The position numbers were made by a program, and so were the translations under genes. A DNA stretch of 52,526 nucleotides from Actinomortierella ambigua (taxonomy: Eukaryota > Mortierellomycota > Mortierellomycetes > Mortierellales > Mortierellaceae). The stretch is taken from NCBI GenBank assembly GCA_016098155.1, contig JAAAJB010000217.1, forward strand, positions 1 through 52,526, read 5' to 3'. The notes below the pieces were generated by a model. It was not told where the DNA came from. It ran no database searches and saw only the letters and a program-made list of their open reading frames with translations. This document shows positions 1-11,072 of the stretch, piece after piece; positions within the stretch are counted from its first letter, which is position 1; every line of letters starts with the position of its first letter.

Positions 1-148
1 AATGCCAACAACAACTTGATACTACTAATGTGCTCCCAAGTCATTTTCTCTCACTGCTTTCAATGATAGAGCAGCGCAAGTGGATGACATCCATCAACGC
101 AGCTATCCAACGTAGACATGACTCTGCTCTTGCCATGGCACAAGAGCA

Positions 149-872
149 ATGACAATAAAAACTCTTTTTCCTCATGTGTTCTCTTTGGCTATTTTTGCAT
201 GTTCTCTCGAGAAACAGTGTGCTGGACCTGCGGGCCGCGTGTGGGTGGGAGACGAGACTCGTGGGTCGGTGTTCCTATCAATGTTGATCTCTATGCAGCG
301 AGAAAGAGGAGCTGGTCGAGTCGTTTTGACGGACAGTGCGGCCCTTCCTTCTGGCAGGACTGTTCCTCTGGATTTCGCATATGAGCAGGCATCTCTTGGA
401 ACATGGTTGGAAACGTGAAGGTGGATGGCTCGGCTGCAGCACAGGTATGGTTTGAACAACAGCATGGCAGGGTCCTCCCTGGTTGCTCAAACGACTACGG
501 GCTGACTTTTTTTTACCACGGCCAAGTCAACCAGATTGATCTCCATTTGCTTGGCTACGAGCACATTGGCACTCTTGAGATCGCGGTGGAGGGTGTTTTC
601 CTGGTTGATAAAGGCGATACCCTCGTGCAGTTTCTAGGGCGAGTCGCATCTTGGCTGGCCACCCATCATGCGCGAACCCACCTTATTTTATTGGATAGCA
701 TTCGCAAGACTATCTTTCTCAGTCATTCGGCCGTTGCGTTGAAACTCCTCTGCAGTTCACGTTGGCATCAATTCCGTGGAGCAACCATTTTACAAGGGCA
801 TACCAACTGAGGAACAGAGGTTTACTGCTAAGCGTGACATCAACTACTGGGTAGGCCATTTGTGGTAATGGG
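149..872 (+). CDS. Uncharacterised ORF pieces (possible broken or multi-exon gene)
   Basis: I do not recognise this. Three plus-strand reading segments look protein-like. The first (149-418) ends near PLDFAYEQASLGTWLE. The second (403-810) contains YEHIGTLEIAVEGVF and a hydrophobic stretch. The third, in another frame, ends FTAKRDINYWVGHLW at a stop near 868. The segments overlap in different frames, so either introns are missing from my model (a GTATGG donor-like site follows position 443) or the gene is decayed by frameshifts. There is no clear start codon context, no known motif and no upstream sequence in the window to test a start. It runs towards the 3' end of the CENP-U-like gene and is convergent with it. 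Confidence 0.22.
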
Positions 873-956
873 GATTTGATTGAGTTGAAGTCTTTCGGAA
901 TAGAATGCAAACCATGATCCAAGTTGGACACAAAGTGGTCGACAAAGTTCTTGAGA

Positions 957-3900
957 TCAATTGTCACTATGATCCGAGTCGGTAGCTTCATCTGGATTAT
1001 ATGCGCGAACTGCTTGGTCAACCGTCTCAAGGGTCCTGTTAAAATCTCGCAGCCTACTGACCACGCTCGAACCTTGACTGTCTGATCCACCTCCTGCACC
1101 GCTCCTTGCTGTAACTATGGCGACTAAGCTCTGGAGCTGAAGTGAATGTCGCAAACCAAGACGGAAAGGAGTGAAGGAAAGGTGAGAAAACAAATGAAAT
1201 ATGACGGTTTCTCTGCATAACATATCGGAATTCTGACAAAAAAAAAGCATCGTACCTTCATGGATGCACCATCACCGTCTAACGCCGCAGTTGCAGTGGC
1301 GGAAGAAGGTTCGGCGTCGTCTGCAACATTCATTTGCTGCACTCTGCTGCACATCGTCTCGAGACTGTTCAAAAACAAGTGCGTCTCCTCTACCCGTCGA
1401 CGCACACGCTCCTGGCGCTCAAAATCGGCGCGCACGCGCTCTAACTGCTCCTTCGCTGCCTGATGCTGACGCTGGGCAGTTAGCAGTCGAACACGAAGCT
1501 CCTTCTTTAACCGTGCAGCTTTCTTGACCGACGCACATAGCAATGCATGATCATCCTGCAAATCAACCTATTCAAAGTAATGTATGCCATTGATAGCGGG
1601 TCAATACCACAGCAGTCCACCTTTTTTTTTCTCCACTCTTAGAGTCTTTGTGAGTCGTTCGATGAAGTGTTACAAAACAGACAAAAAATAACCAAATACC
1701 TGCTCAATTAAAAGTGTCTCTAGGTTTGCTCTAAACACACCCAGTTCGCGCGCGGTCGCTTCGTCTTTGATCGAATCACTAGAGTCAGAGAGGAAAAAGT
1801 GGAGGCAGGTTGAATAAAAACTCTTTGCGGGGAACTCCATCATCCATCTCTTCTAACTAGCCTCCTTACCAACACTTCCACCCCTCCTTACCCCTTCACT
1901 TCCCCGCATTCGTCTGTGTTACTTACATAAACTGATCTGCAACAGCCCGAACGGCGTCTGCTATGACATCCATCTCTGAAAGCGGCGCTGTTTCCAACTG
2001 CAGCACACCTTGCGTCAAAGCTGTCGATGATTGTGCATTGTTCTCTCTGCCTCGTTCCGGAGGCTCTTCGCCTTCGACGGATACCTGCTTGGCCTTATCC
2101 AGGTTGCTCAGCTGGGCCGGCCGACTGGCGGTAGTGGAGGAGCCCAAGAGCTTGATGCATTGGATCTGCAGCTGTCGATATACTTTGACTGGTTGCCCAT
2201 AATCGCCATCACTGGGTTCGTCGTCATCATCTTCACTGATCCCATCTCTGCGCTTGCCTTTGTCTTTGCCTTTGTTCCTACTAGCTCTGCCTGTGCTCTT
2301 GCCCTTGCCCTTGTCGGTGCGCTTTCCTTTGTTTCCGCCTTTTCCTTTGGTCCCCCTTGTAGCGACTCCCTTACCCTTACTTGCCCTAGTGGGCACCTCA
2401 AAAATATCACGGTCGTCGTCAGAGTCTGGGACGGTGTACTGGAGTGTGGCAGCGCGGGTCCCCGGATCCGACGCGACGGGTCGAACCAGTGATAGCTGAG
2501 TCTGGACAAGGGTTGACCGAGTCTTTGACCTTGTGACGGGGGAGGACGGTACAACCGATTCGCTGGTAGTCGTTGTTGTTGTTGTTGTCGTTGTCGCACG
2601 AGCCTTTGACGCTGCTGCAGAGCCAGACGGCTTCCGAGAGGGTCTTTCGAGAGGCCAGGGTGGTTGATCTCCTGCTTTGGATGATGCACTCTGTCGACCG
2701 CCATGCGCCCTTGTTGTGGGTTTTCCAATTTCAGCAGCATCAGCATTCGGCATGCGACGCGCCAGCACGTCGTCTCTACTGCGATGAGCTGAAGGGCTGG
2801 TTGGCACGACCTGTGCTTGATCCAAGCGCCGCTTCTTGGTCGGTGTAGTGGGGAGTTGCCTGGAAACACCTCGCTTCCGCATCGACTGTTGTGATGCGTC
2901 AAAGTCGCCCGAATCCGAGTCGTTGGCCTCTGGTTGCCATGAATTGGCGTCCTCAAAGTCGTTGGGTGGATGGTCAAAGTCGGTCGAATCTTGATCCATC
3001 CACATGGTGTGATCCTCATGCAAGCCAGCACCTTCATCGGCTTGGTCGTGGTCGTCGTCTTCCTCCTCCTCCCTTCTTGTGCCTCGTTTCTGGGCAATTC
3101 CAACGGTTGTAGCGGACGACCTTGCGTCGGCAGGCACCGGTCGTTGATTAGACGAGGATGCCCTGCCTCCTCTGCCCCATTGAATTTGTGGTTCTGGCGT
3201 GATGCCAGACGACGGATGAGTGTCTGCTATCCTGGAACTGCTGCGAGCTGCCACTGCTGCTGTAGGGATCGGTTGCTTGCGAGGTGACCTTCTCCTTTCT
3301 GGAGCGACTGGATCTCCTGACTCTAGATTATCTGTGGTTGCTGTAGTGGCGGAGGTAGGCACATTCTTGTCGCCCAGAGTAATCCTGAAGCTACGAAATG
3401 TCGGATTGTGCGTCCTAAATATGGAGAACAAAATCAACCACATATTAGAAGGGGGCGATAAAAATGACTGACGACTGTAAACTGAATGCATATGATGATG
3501 ACATCGCGTACCCTGCTCCGCGTGCGCGCGACTGTAGCTTTTCTTGATGCTTCTCATCGAAGCCAATAGTTGGTGGAAGTGTTGCGCGTTCCGGAAGAGT
3601 CCTGGTGGTTGTACTTGCTGAGAGTTGCTGACGCGGGTTGTCTATGCTGGCTTCTCTGGTACGACTTGTGTCTGCTACGAATGGAGATGTGGGGACGGAG
3701 TTGGCAGTGGCTGTGTTGGTTGCCCCTGAAACAGAGGCTAATGAAGCTTGTTGCACAACAGTATCTTCTCGCGACTTGCCGAGGGTGAAGGAACGAAAGG
3801 TCAATGGCCGTGTCCTGCATGGCAAAGCGAAGAGGTTCTGCGTGTTAATACACAGGCGTCATGAGCACGCATTTGGTTCATATTCCTACATCCCCATGAT

Positions 3901-4134
3901 GGTTCGTGGAATGTTACCCTGCCCCTCGTAACCGAGAACGGATCTTCTCCTGAAGTTGTGAAGGCAATTCTACAAGAATGAGAGAGGTAGATTGCTTTAG
4001 GTCAGAAGGCTAGGGAGGGGTTACGTGGTCCAGAGGGACATCATTATCCTTTTCGCATTGTATGCACGCTGTTGAATGCTCGCTGAAGGCGCCTTTTTCG
4101 AGTTGCTACTTCCTGTGCTGCCTGTACCTGACAT
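957..4134 (-). CDS. CENP-U/Ame1-like inner kinetochore protein
   Basis: Model: complement(join(957..1136,1256..1555,1700..1778,1927..3414,3512..3814,3918..3969)) plus a short first exon near 4134; all listed junctions close in phase, giving about 800 residues. The C-terminal 200 residues run: helix starting EMDVIADAVRAVADQF, helix ELGVFRANLETLLIEQ, a long basic coiled coil (LKKELRVRLLTAQRQHQAAK), then HLFLNSLETMC, then LQSLVAIVTARSG and a last helix RLRDFNRTLETVDQAV. The same order occurs in vertebrate CENP-U, including the Phe-Leu-x-x-Leu 'FLSNLK' step and the final SLxxLLxxAR helix. The middle 500 residues are disordered, with acidic DDE and basic KGKG tracts and ETPE/SPRK-type phosphosites. 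The N-terminus carries two RGAGT-FRSF modules resembling the RLRG motif by which yeast Ame1 binds the Mis12/MIND complex. CENP-U is expected to act with CENP-Q/O/P at centromeres. The first exon is unresolved: ATG 4134 with a donor at 4127 would read MS-ELPSQLQEK and gives 802 aa. The identity rests on recalled family features, not a search. Confidence 0.58.
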
Positions 4135-4204
4135 TGCCACGCTATTGTTGGATGCTGGTGAACATGCGTTAGGCTGAAGCACGCGCTCATGCAAAAAATT
4201 TGGA

Positions 4205-4213
4205 GGCGCGAAA
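4205..4213 (-). promoter_or_regulatory. E2F/MBF-like site (TTTCGCGCC) in the LIG1/CENP-U divergent promoter
   Basis: On the minus strand the bases read TTTCGCGCC, an exact match to the E2F consensus TTTSSCGC-type core; on the plus strand the CGCGAAA part matches a yeast SCB/MBF core. It lies about 107 bp upstream of the DNA ligase ATG (4320) and about 70 bp upstream of the candidate CENP-U ATG (4134). DNA ligase I is a classic G1/S-transcribed gene in yeast and animals, so the position is sensible. Function is inferred. Confidence 0.45.
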
Positions 4214-4319
4214 GGGTACCTGTCGCTCCCTGAAATGACTGCCAAAAATGTTTGTTGCCACCGACTTTTTTAGGCGCTGGTCGCCACTGTTTTTCGTTGT
4301 TCACTCCCAATCCAACGAC

Positions 4320-7300
4320 ATGTCGATGCGCCAGACTACATTGTAGGCAGTGTCAGCATTTATATTGCATCGCGCTCGGACGGCTCTGGGCTCTGGTCGA
4401 CGTGAATGGGGCATCACTGACTGACTTGTCGATTCATTCAATAGATCATTTGGGAAACCAAAGGCGGCTGTCGCTCCAACGGTCGACGACAAGAAGGAAA
4501 AGGAAGACGCCAAGGAGGCATCAGTTGAACAGACTGCTGGAGCTACCAAGGCCACTGTCATCGAGGCAGAGGAACCTACTCTAGTATCTGAAGATACTCC
4601 CATGGTGGCCGATGACCAAGGTTAGCGCTTTGGTGCCGGAACGGTAGCTGTTCAAGCTGAGACAGTGGCAATGAAGCTGATGTTCACTGTTTTCATTTCC
4701 TGGCGCGTCTTTCTTCACATAGACGAAGAAATCAAGGTCACCAAAAGAGCCCGCCGCGTGATAATGTCGGAAGATGAAGACGATGACGAAGACTACGCAG
4801 AGGAGATCAACACCGATGATCATCTCTCACGCTCACAGGATCTCGCTAGGAACACCAAGAGGCTGAAGCTGGACTCACCTCGAAAGCCCAAGCCATCTGC
4901 CAACAGCTTCTTCAGCCTTGGGAAATCAACTAAGGAGGCGTCATCCAACACCAGCACTCAATCTACGGCCGTCGCCTCGAGTAGTAAATCCACAGCTGAC
5001 CCTCCATTAGTGGAGAAAACAAAAACCGACTCACCCAACGCTGCGTCAGCGCCAGATACTCAGGACAAGGACGAGGATGCTATTGTGGACCAAGGCGATG
5101 AAGAAGAACTGGAGACGGAGAAGACTGAGATCAAGCAGGTCGCTGCACAGTGGTACGTGCCCACTCTTATCTATCCTGTCACTGGGTGTGTGTCATTATG
5201 ATGGTGTTCACTCGTACTGACATGTTGTCTCAACTATCACTTCAGGGCCGACTTTTTCTCAAAGTCATCTTCTGTCCAAACAGAGTCTGCATCATGGAAA
5301 GCTGGCGAACCGTAGGTTTTTTTGAACTCTGGATGTATTCCCGCCTGGATTATTTGCATTGCGGATGATAGTCTCTGACCAACATCTCCCACTCACACCA
5401 AATAGTGTCCCATATGCTGCTCTCTGCCAGACATTCGAAAAGATTGAGGAGACTACCAAGCGTCTGTTGATTTTGGAGTACTTGGTCAAGCTTTTGGTCA
5501 CAGTTATCAAACTGAGCCCAGAGAGTTTATTGACAGTCATTTACCTCTCCATCAACAAGGTAATTTCGGCAGCGAATGAATTGCATCCCTTATGGCTCAT
5601 CCCACTTTTCTCCATTTCCTGACTTTTTGAGGGGTGGGGGGTCGGTTTATTTGTGAATAGCTTTGCCCAGAGTATGAAGGCCTTGAGCTCGGTATCGGAG
5701 AATCACTTTTGATGAAGGCCATCGCTGAATCAACCGGCCGTGAGATGAAGAAGATCAAAGCTGACTATGCGGATATTGGAGACCTAGGCGTTGTTGCCAT
5801 GGTAAGTATAATTATCTCCGCATATGATTGGCCAACCACGGTCCTCTCAAGGAATCTGGCATGAACCTTATGTGCTCCCCCCAATACTCCATTACTCAAT
5901 AGAACAGCAGAAGTAACCAGCCTACCATGTTCAGGCCTAAGGCTCTGACCATCCCACATGTGTTCAAGACACTCAAGGATATTGCCTCGCTTTCTGGCAA
6001 TTCTTCACAGAAACAAAAAGTGGATAAAATCAAGCTGCTTCTCGTATCTTGCAGAAACAAAGAAGCCAAATACCTGATGCGTTCGCTCGAAGGCAAGCTT
6101 CGTATTGGTCTGGCGGAGCGTACTGTCGTAGTTGCGCTTGCGCAGGCTATTGTTCTTTCCACACCAGGTATGTTGCTGACTGCTCTACTGGACAGTAGTA
6201 GAGACATAGTTGCAGTAGAGGAGGTTAGCTTTCTCACCCCTAACTTTGGTTAAAAATAACTAGATATTAAGAAGCTGTCTCAGGAACGGCTGCAGGCACG
6301 GTTAGAAAAGGCCGCAGAAGTTGTCAAGGCTGTGTACAGGTAAGCAGTGCGTGCGATTGGGCATTGTTCTTTGCTCATACAGACTAGCAATGTATTGACG
6401 AACATCTCCATCCCCATTTGCTCATACAGTGAACTACCATGCTACGACCTTATCGTCCCGGCACTGCTCAAGGGAGGCATCGACAACTTGAAGGCAGAAT
6501 GCAAGTTGACACCAGGAATTCCACTGAAGCCCATGTTGGCGCATCCAACAAAGGCACTGACAGATATCTTGGACCGATTCGAGAACACTGCCTTCACATG
6601 CGAGTACAAGTATGACGGCGAGCGCGCACAGATCCACAAGTTGGAAGATGGAAGGAGCATGATCTACAGTCGCAACTCGGAGAACATGTCTGCCAAGTAC
6701 CCTGATATTATGGAGAAGCTGTCCAAGGTACTTTTACGGGCGTTTTATTTTCCTTCATTGTCCAGGGTGACATGTCCCCTTTATTTTTCTTTCCTTTTTC
6801 TAAAACCTATTTTCTCACTTGCGTTCAATCATTTTATTTTTATAGTTTTCCAAAGACAACACGACATCGTTCGTTTTGGACTGTGAGGCAGTGGCATGGG
6901 ATCGTGAGCAGCAGTGCATCCTGCCATTCCAGGTGTTGAGCACACGAAAACGCAAGGACGTCAAAGAAGAAGACATCAAGGTCCAGGTGTGCGTGTTCCC
7001 CTTTGACCTACTGTACCTGAACGGGCGGTCGCTGTTGCAAGAGCCGCTGGAGAAGCGTCGTGAGTTGCTGTACGAGCACTTCCACGAGGTGCCAGGCGAG
7101 TTTGCGTTTGCCAAGAGCATGAACTCGACACAGATTGAGGACATTCAGACATTTTTGGATCAGAGTGTTGCCAACAACTGCGAGGGTCTGATGGTCAAGA
7201 TAATGAACGGCGATGAGGCCACGTACGAGCCCTCGAAGCGGTCGCGTAACTGGCTCAAGGTGAAGAAGGACTATTTGGCAGGCGTGGGCGACTCGATTGA

Positions 7301-7787
7301 TCTGGTGGTGATTGGTGCGTACATTGGTAAGGGTAAGCGGACAGGTGTCTATGGTGGGTATCTGTTGGCGTGCTACGACCCAGATCGGGAGGTGTACCAG
7401 TCGATTTGCAAGATTGGCACGGGCTTTTCGGAACAGGATCTGGAGGACCTGCACAAGAGCATGAAGGACCATGTGATTGCCGAGCCCAAATCGTACTACC
7501 TGCTGGGCGAAGGCAACAAGCCCGATGTCTGGTTTGCACCTGTGCAGGTGTGGGAAATCAAGTGCGCCGACTTGTCGCTGAGTCCCGTGTACAAGGCTGC
7601 GGTGGGCATTGTCGACGCTTCGCGTGGTATCTCGTTGCGGTTCCCACGATTCATTCGCATCCGCGATGACAAGACCCCGGAGAATGCCACATCGTCGGAA
7701 CAGATTGCCGATATGTACAATGACCAAAAGCTCAACACTGTCAAGAACAACAATGGAGGCGGCATCGATATGGACTTTGACTACTAG
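4320..7787 (+). CDS. LIG1: DNA ligase I (ATP-dependent)
   Basis: Joins Okazaki fragments and seals excision-repair nicks in the nucleus. Model: join(4320..4342,4445..4620,4723..5152,5246..5311,5406..5559,5661..5801,5903..6167,6264..6339,6430..6727,6846..7787), 856 aa. It opens [20 protein letters not shown] is a PIP-box-like PCNA-binding motif, cut by intron 1. Residues about 20-200 are acidic/basic and disordered with an RARRV-type basic patch. The DNA-binding domain begins at [18 protein letters not shown]. The nucleotidyltransferase motif I is [10 protein letters not shown] with the adenylated Lys at about residue 504; motifs include [21 protein letters not shown] and WLKVKKDY. The OB-fold end includes [13 protein letters not shown] and [14 protein letters not shown]. 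Length fits Cdc9/LIG1. The 3' end is convergent with the MULE-derived gene, 129 bp apart. Confidence 0.96.
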
Positions 7788-7916
7788 AGAAACCCCCTAC
7801 CCTTCAATAACACAACCTGGAAGATACTATCCCAAAATCATTTTTTTAATATGTTGCACAGGCGGTTGTTTGGATATCTTATTTTTTTTTTCATGCGTTT
7901 GATTATTTTTTTTCTC

Positions 7917-10900
7917 TCATTCTTGCTGTCGAGGCCGCTTTGCTTTTGGATCGCCAGCAGATGAATCCATGGCGAGATACTTGGCACAAAGCTCGTAGCA
8001 ACGCTTAAGCGCTTGCTCTACCTCCTTGCGCTGTGGAAAGTCGTTGGAAACGTTACGGGACGTATAGAGCTCTGCGAGGCGGTTTGCATAAAATCCGACA
8101 GAGTCACTCTCAGTACTGGCACCACCATCACCACTGCCATTAGCACCACTGGCACCGTCACTAGCCTCGCTATCTCCTTCTTGGTTACTGTTGACATCGT
8201 GATCATCGTTTGAGACGCTCACAGGCTCGCTGGGCGTTTCGTCTTCTTGATGCTCTGTCGGTATTGTCGATGATGTTGGTGCCGCCGATATCACTGCCTC
8301 CGTCTCGCCAGTCTCACCAGGCTGTGAACAAGGTGTTGCCGTGGAGGAAGCAACGGCACTCTCCAGAACATTAATGTCTCGACGGCCACAGAGCTCGATG
8401 ATTGATGTCATCAGCCGTCCGATGCGGTCTTCGCTCGACATGTTCTCTGACGGGTCTGTCGTGCTGTTGCTGGCTGGCTCCTCAGGCAGTGATGCCATGG
8501 CAGCCTGACGACTGGCCATTGCTGCAGAGTTCATTGCTACGGCTTCCTGGACTGCTGCTTGGATAAGAGCCGATGTATCTACTTGGGGTGGCAATGGCGC
8601 GGGAAGATGGTGAGGCTCTGCTGGAGACGATGTCGACGACGGCTCATGTGCGCTGACAGCTGTGGTAGCTGCAACAGCGGCTGCAGCGGCTGCAGCAGCG
8701 GCTGCTACGTCCTCAGTCGAAACAGTGCGGTCATCCTCGGCCGAGGTAGTGTTGGGGACTGGATTCTTCTCCTCACTCTCCATGTTCTCCACATAGGTAG
8801 CTCGATGCTGGTAGTATGGAATGACGATCCTGTCCAAGAATGCAATCATCCAATCCGACTGTTGGTTCCTGTGGTAGGTGAAGATGCCCATCTTGGTTTG
8901 GTGATGCCATGTCTTGACAACATGCCGATCGGCCTTCGACCTGCTCGGTAACGCATTCGGGCGGATACACAACATCCACTTGAGCATTGTGCTTTCGATC
9001 AGATAGTTGTCGTTGAGATACTCCAGTAGCTCAGGACAGGTGGTCCCCCAACTCTGGCGAAAGTCGGCCACCTTCGCCATCGCCTCGAGTTGGCTCGTCT
9101 CGTACGCTATAGCAATCAACTCGGTGAGCGCCTAGATCCCCCGCCGCCCAAACAAGTGCAGAGGTAAGAACTTTGATACATGAGCTGAGCCATGTCATGG
9201 ATAGCACCACGACTGTTGCAAAGAAAAGGAGTTGAGGTCAATAGGACAAAGACGACTGATATGCGCTCATACCTTGGCTATGAGTCCCGGTCGTTCGGCC
9301 TGCGCGATTCCGGAGCTAGTGGAAATGTAGATCGGGACACTGCGCTCCCAATCCTTGAGAGCTTGCCACGGGCAGAAGAGGACCTGAGCAGATGGAAAAG
9401 CAGCCTTGAGTGTCGTGATTTCCTCGAAGCTCTGGTCCGTGACGATGGTCGTTGGGTTCAGATTGAACTGGTGCTCTTGGAGTAGTTTCTCTTTGAGATA
9501 GGTGAGCCACTGAGATAGTGGAAGGTCCATTGCTTTGGTGACCATGAATGCCACCGGTATTCCATTTTCTGTCTCGCCATCTCGGACTAAGATTGTGTAG
9601 AGGGATGTGTTTGATCTATGTTTAAAAGAGGGACACAAAATGGGTTAATTGCTTGCACTCGATTTTTTTTTGTCAGAGCATGCAATACAACCAACCAAGC
9701 AACCAGCCAAAGGAAGTACTCCATTACCTGGCAATCCGATGCAGGCCATCGAAATACAGTGTGGATCCATGAGCCTTCAGTTGCTCCAGCTGCCATTTTG
9801 AGGAGAAGGCATAGTACAAGCCATCATACACAGTACAGCAGGTGAAGTAGTTTTCCTTGGTCAAGTCGTCCATCCACATCTTTGCTGACACCTTTTCATC
9901 TGGATACTTTTGTGCGCCGTCCATGCATATGTCGTACCACAGCTGATAGACGTCGTTGTACGAGATCAAGTTGTCCTGAGACTTGGCGTCGGCGTGTGGC
10001 AAAGTGAAGAAGTCGCAGTATGACAAGAGGATTCGTCGCATCGTAGCCTGCAGGTCAGGGCTGCGGTTAAGCAAGCCTCGGATCCTGGCCTTGATCGCTT
10101 CAGATTTGAGTAGGGTGGCGACATCCTCCCTTTCACCGACTGTGTGGTTGTGCCTGTAGTTGTAAACGATGTGGCAGACCTCCACCGCGGGACCGGCAAC
10201 CGAGCGCATGGTCTTGCGTACGGCGCTGTATTTGGCGGGGCATCCACACTTGATGCTCTCGCCACGTTTGCGACTCTTGCCCGTCTTGCCTCCAGGGACT
10301 CGAAACTTGTGGACCTGCTTCTCGCCGCGGTGGTGACAATCGTAAAAGACGCGGACTTGGCCAGCCTTGGATCTGCGTGTGTAGGTGTAGTCAGATTTGG
10401 CATGCGTAAAGCGAGAGGAGATGTCCTTGGCGTGTCGTTCCTTCCACGAGTCGACCCGGTCCGCTAGCAAGTCAAATTCGAGGTCGCCTTGGGGAGTCTC
10501 GACAATGCGGCGAAAACTCTCGATGCCCAGCTCCTCGCTGGACTGTTTAATATCTGGGTCGGCGTTAAGCGAGTCTCTGGCGACAGTCCAAATGGATGTG
10601 TTGAAGGCTTCAGTGTGGATTCTCCTAATGTGCTCTTTGACGGTGATCTTGTGTTTCCCGGAGCTGACCTGGTGACGTGGGGAAAACCAGCCAAAGGAAC
10701 ACGTTGTTGCTCGTCAGCGGTGCTGGCCACCAAAGATGGACAATAACCAATGGATGACCGATCATCGTTGTTTTACTACATACCTTTACATATCCGTCAG
10801 GGTCATTGATATCATTAGTCTCTGTTGCTCCTTGCGGGATAGTCTTCAGGGCACGCTCCTAAAGCGAGTAAGGAAAACAAAGGATGGCCATATGTTTCAA

Positions 10901-11072
10901 CCAAAAGGTAAGCGGTTGGTACACAACCTTGGTCGTGGAATTAAAAAAAAATTCAATTCTGGGGCCTGCATCCATTTCGAACCTGCAAGTCAAGAAACTT
11001 CTGGATGGACGTCGCAAACGAGCTGTTGCGCCATGCCTCCTCAACACTGCTCACGGCGAGCTCAGTCGACAT
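7917..11072 (-). CDS. MULE transposase-domain protein (possibly domesticated)
   Basis: Model: complement(join(7917..9131,9273..9615,9728..10668,10784..10858,10983..11072)), 887 aa, starting MSTELAVSSVEEAWRN; every junction closes in phase. Residues about 105-235 hold a Cys/His zinc-binding module (FYDCHHRGE, KCGCPAKYS, CHIVYNYRHNHT) like the WRKY-GCM1/FAR1-type DNA-binding region of MULE transposases. The RNase H-like core has TLYFDGLHRIA (Asp at about 362) and TIVTDQS (Asp at about 429), followed by LFCPWQALKDW, in place of the usual C-x-W-H. No clear third catalytic Glu or C-terminal SWIM finger was seen. The last 260 residues are low complexity, with a poly-Ala run near residue 627, Ser/Pro/Thr and acidic tracts, and end in a basic KAKRPRQQE (possible nuclear signal). 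No terminal inverted repeats were found nearby. Four introns and the odd tail suggest a host gene rather than an active element, but an old transposon is not excluded. Confidence 0.8.

Noticed and set aside
2108..3103. A 331-residue minus-strand frame inside the CENP-U-like gene
   Set aside because: It is an alternative frame of the low-complexity middle exon; it has no Met-initiated context or homologous features, and the other frame joins to the conserved C-terminal exons in phase.
4044..4310. Minus-strand frame starting at a TTG just inside the LIG1 promoter
   Set aside because: It overlaps the divergent promoter, ends in a stop before any usable donor and does not connect to the RGAGT exons.
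7008..7727. A 239-residue frame antisense to DNA ligase I
   Set aside because: It is the mirror of a conserved, well-assigned coding exon.
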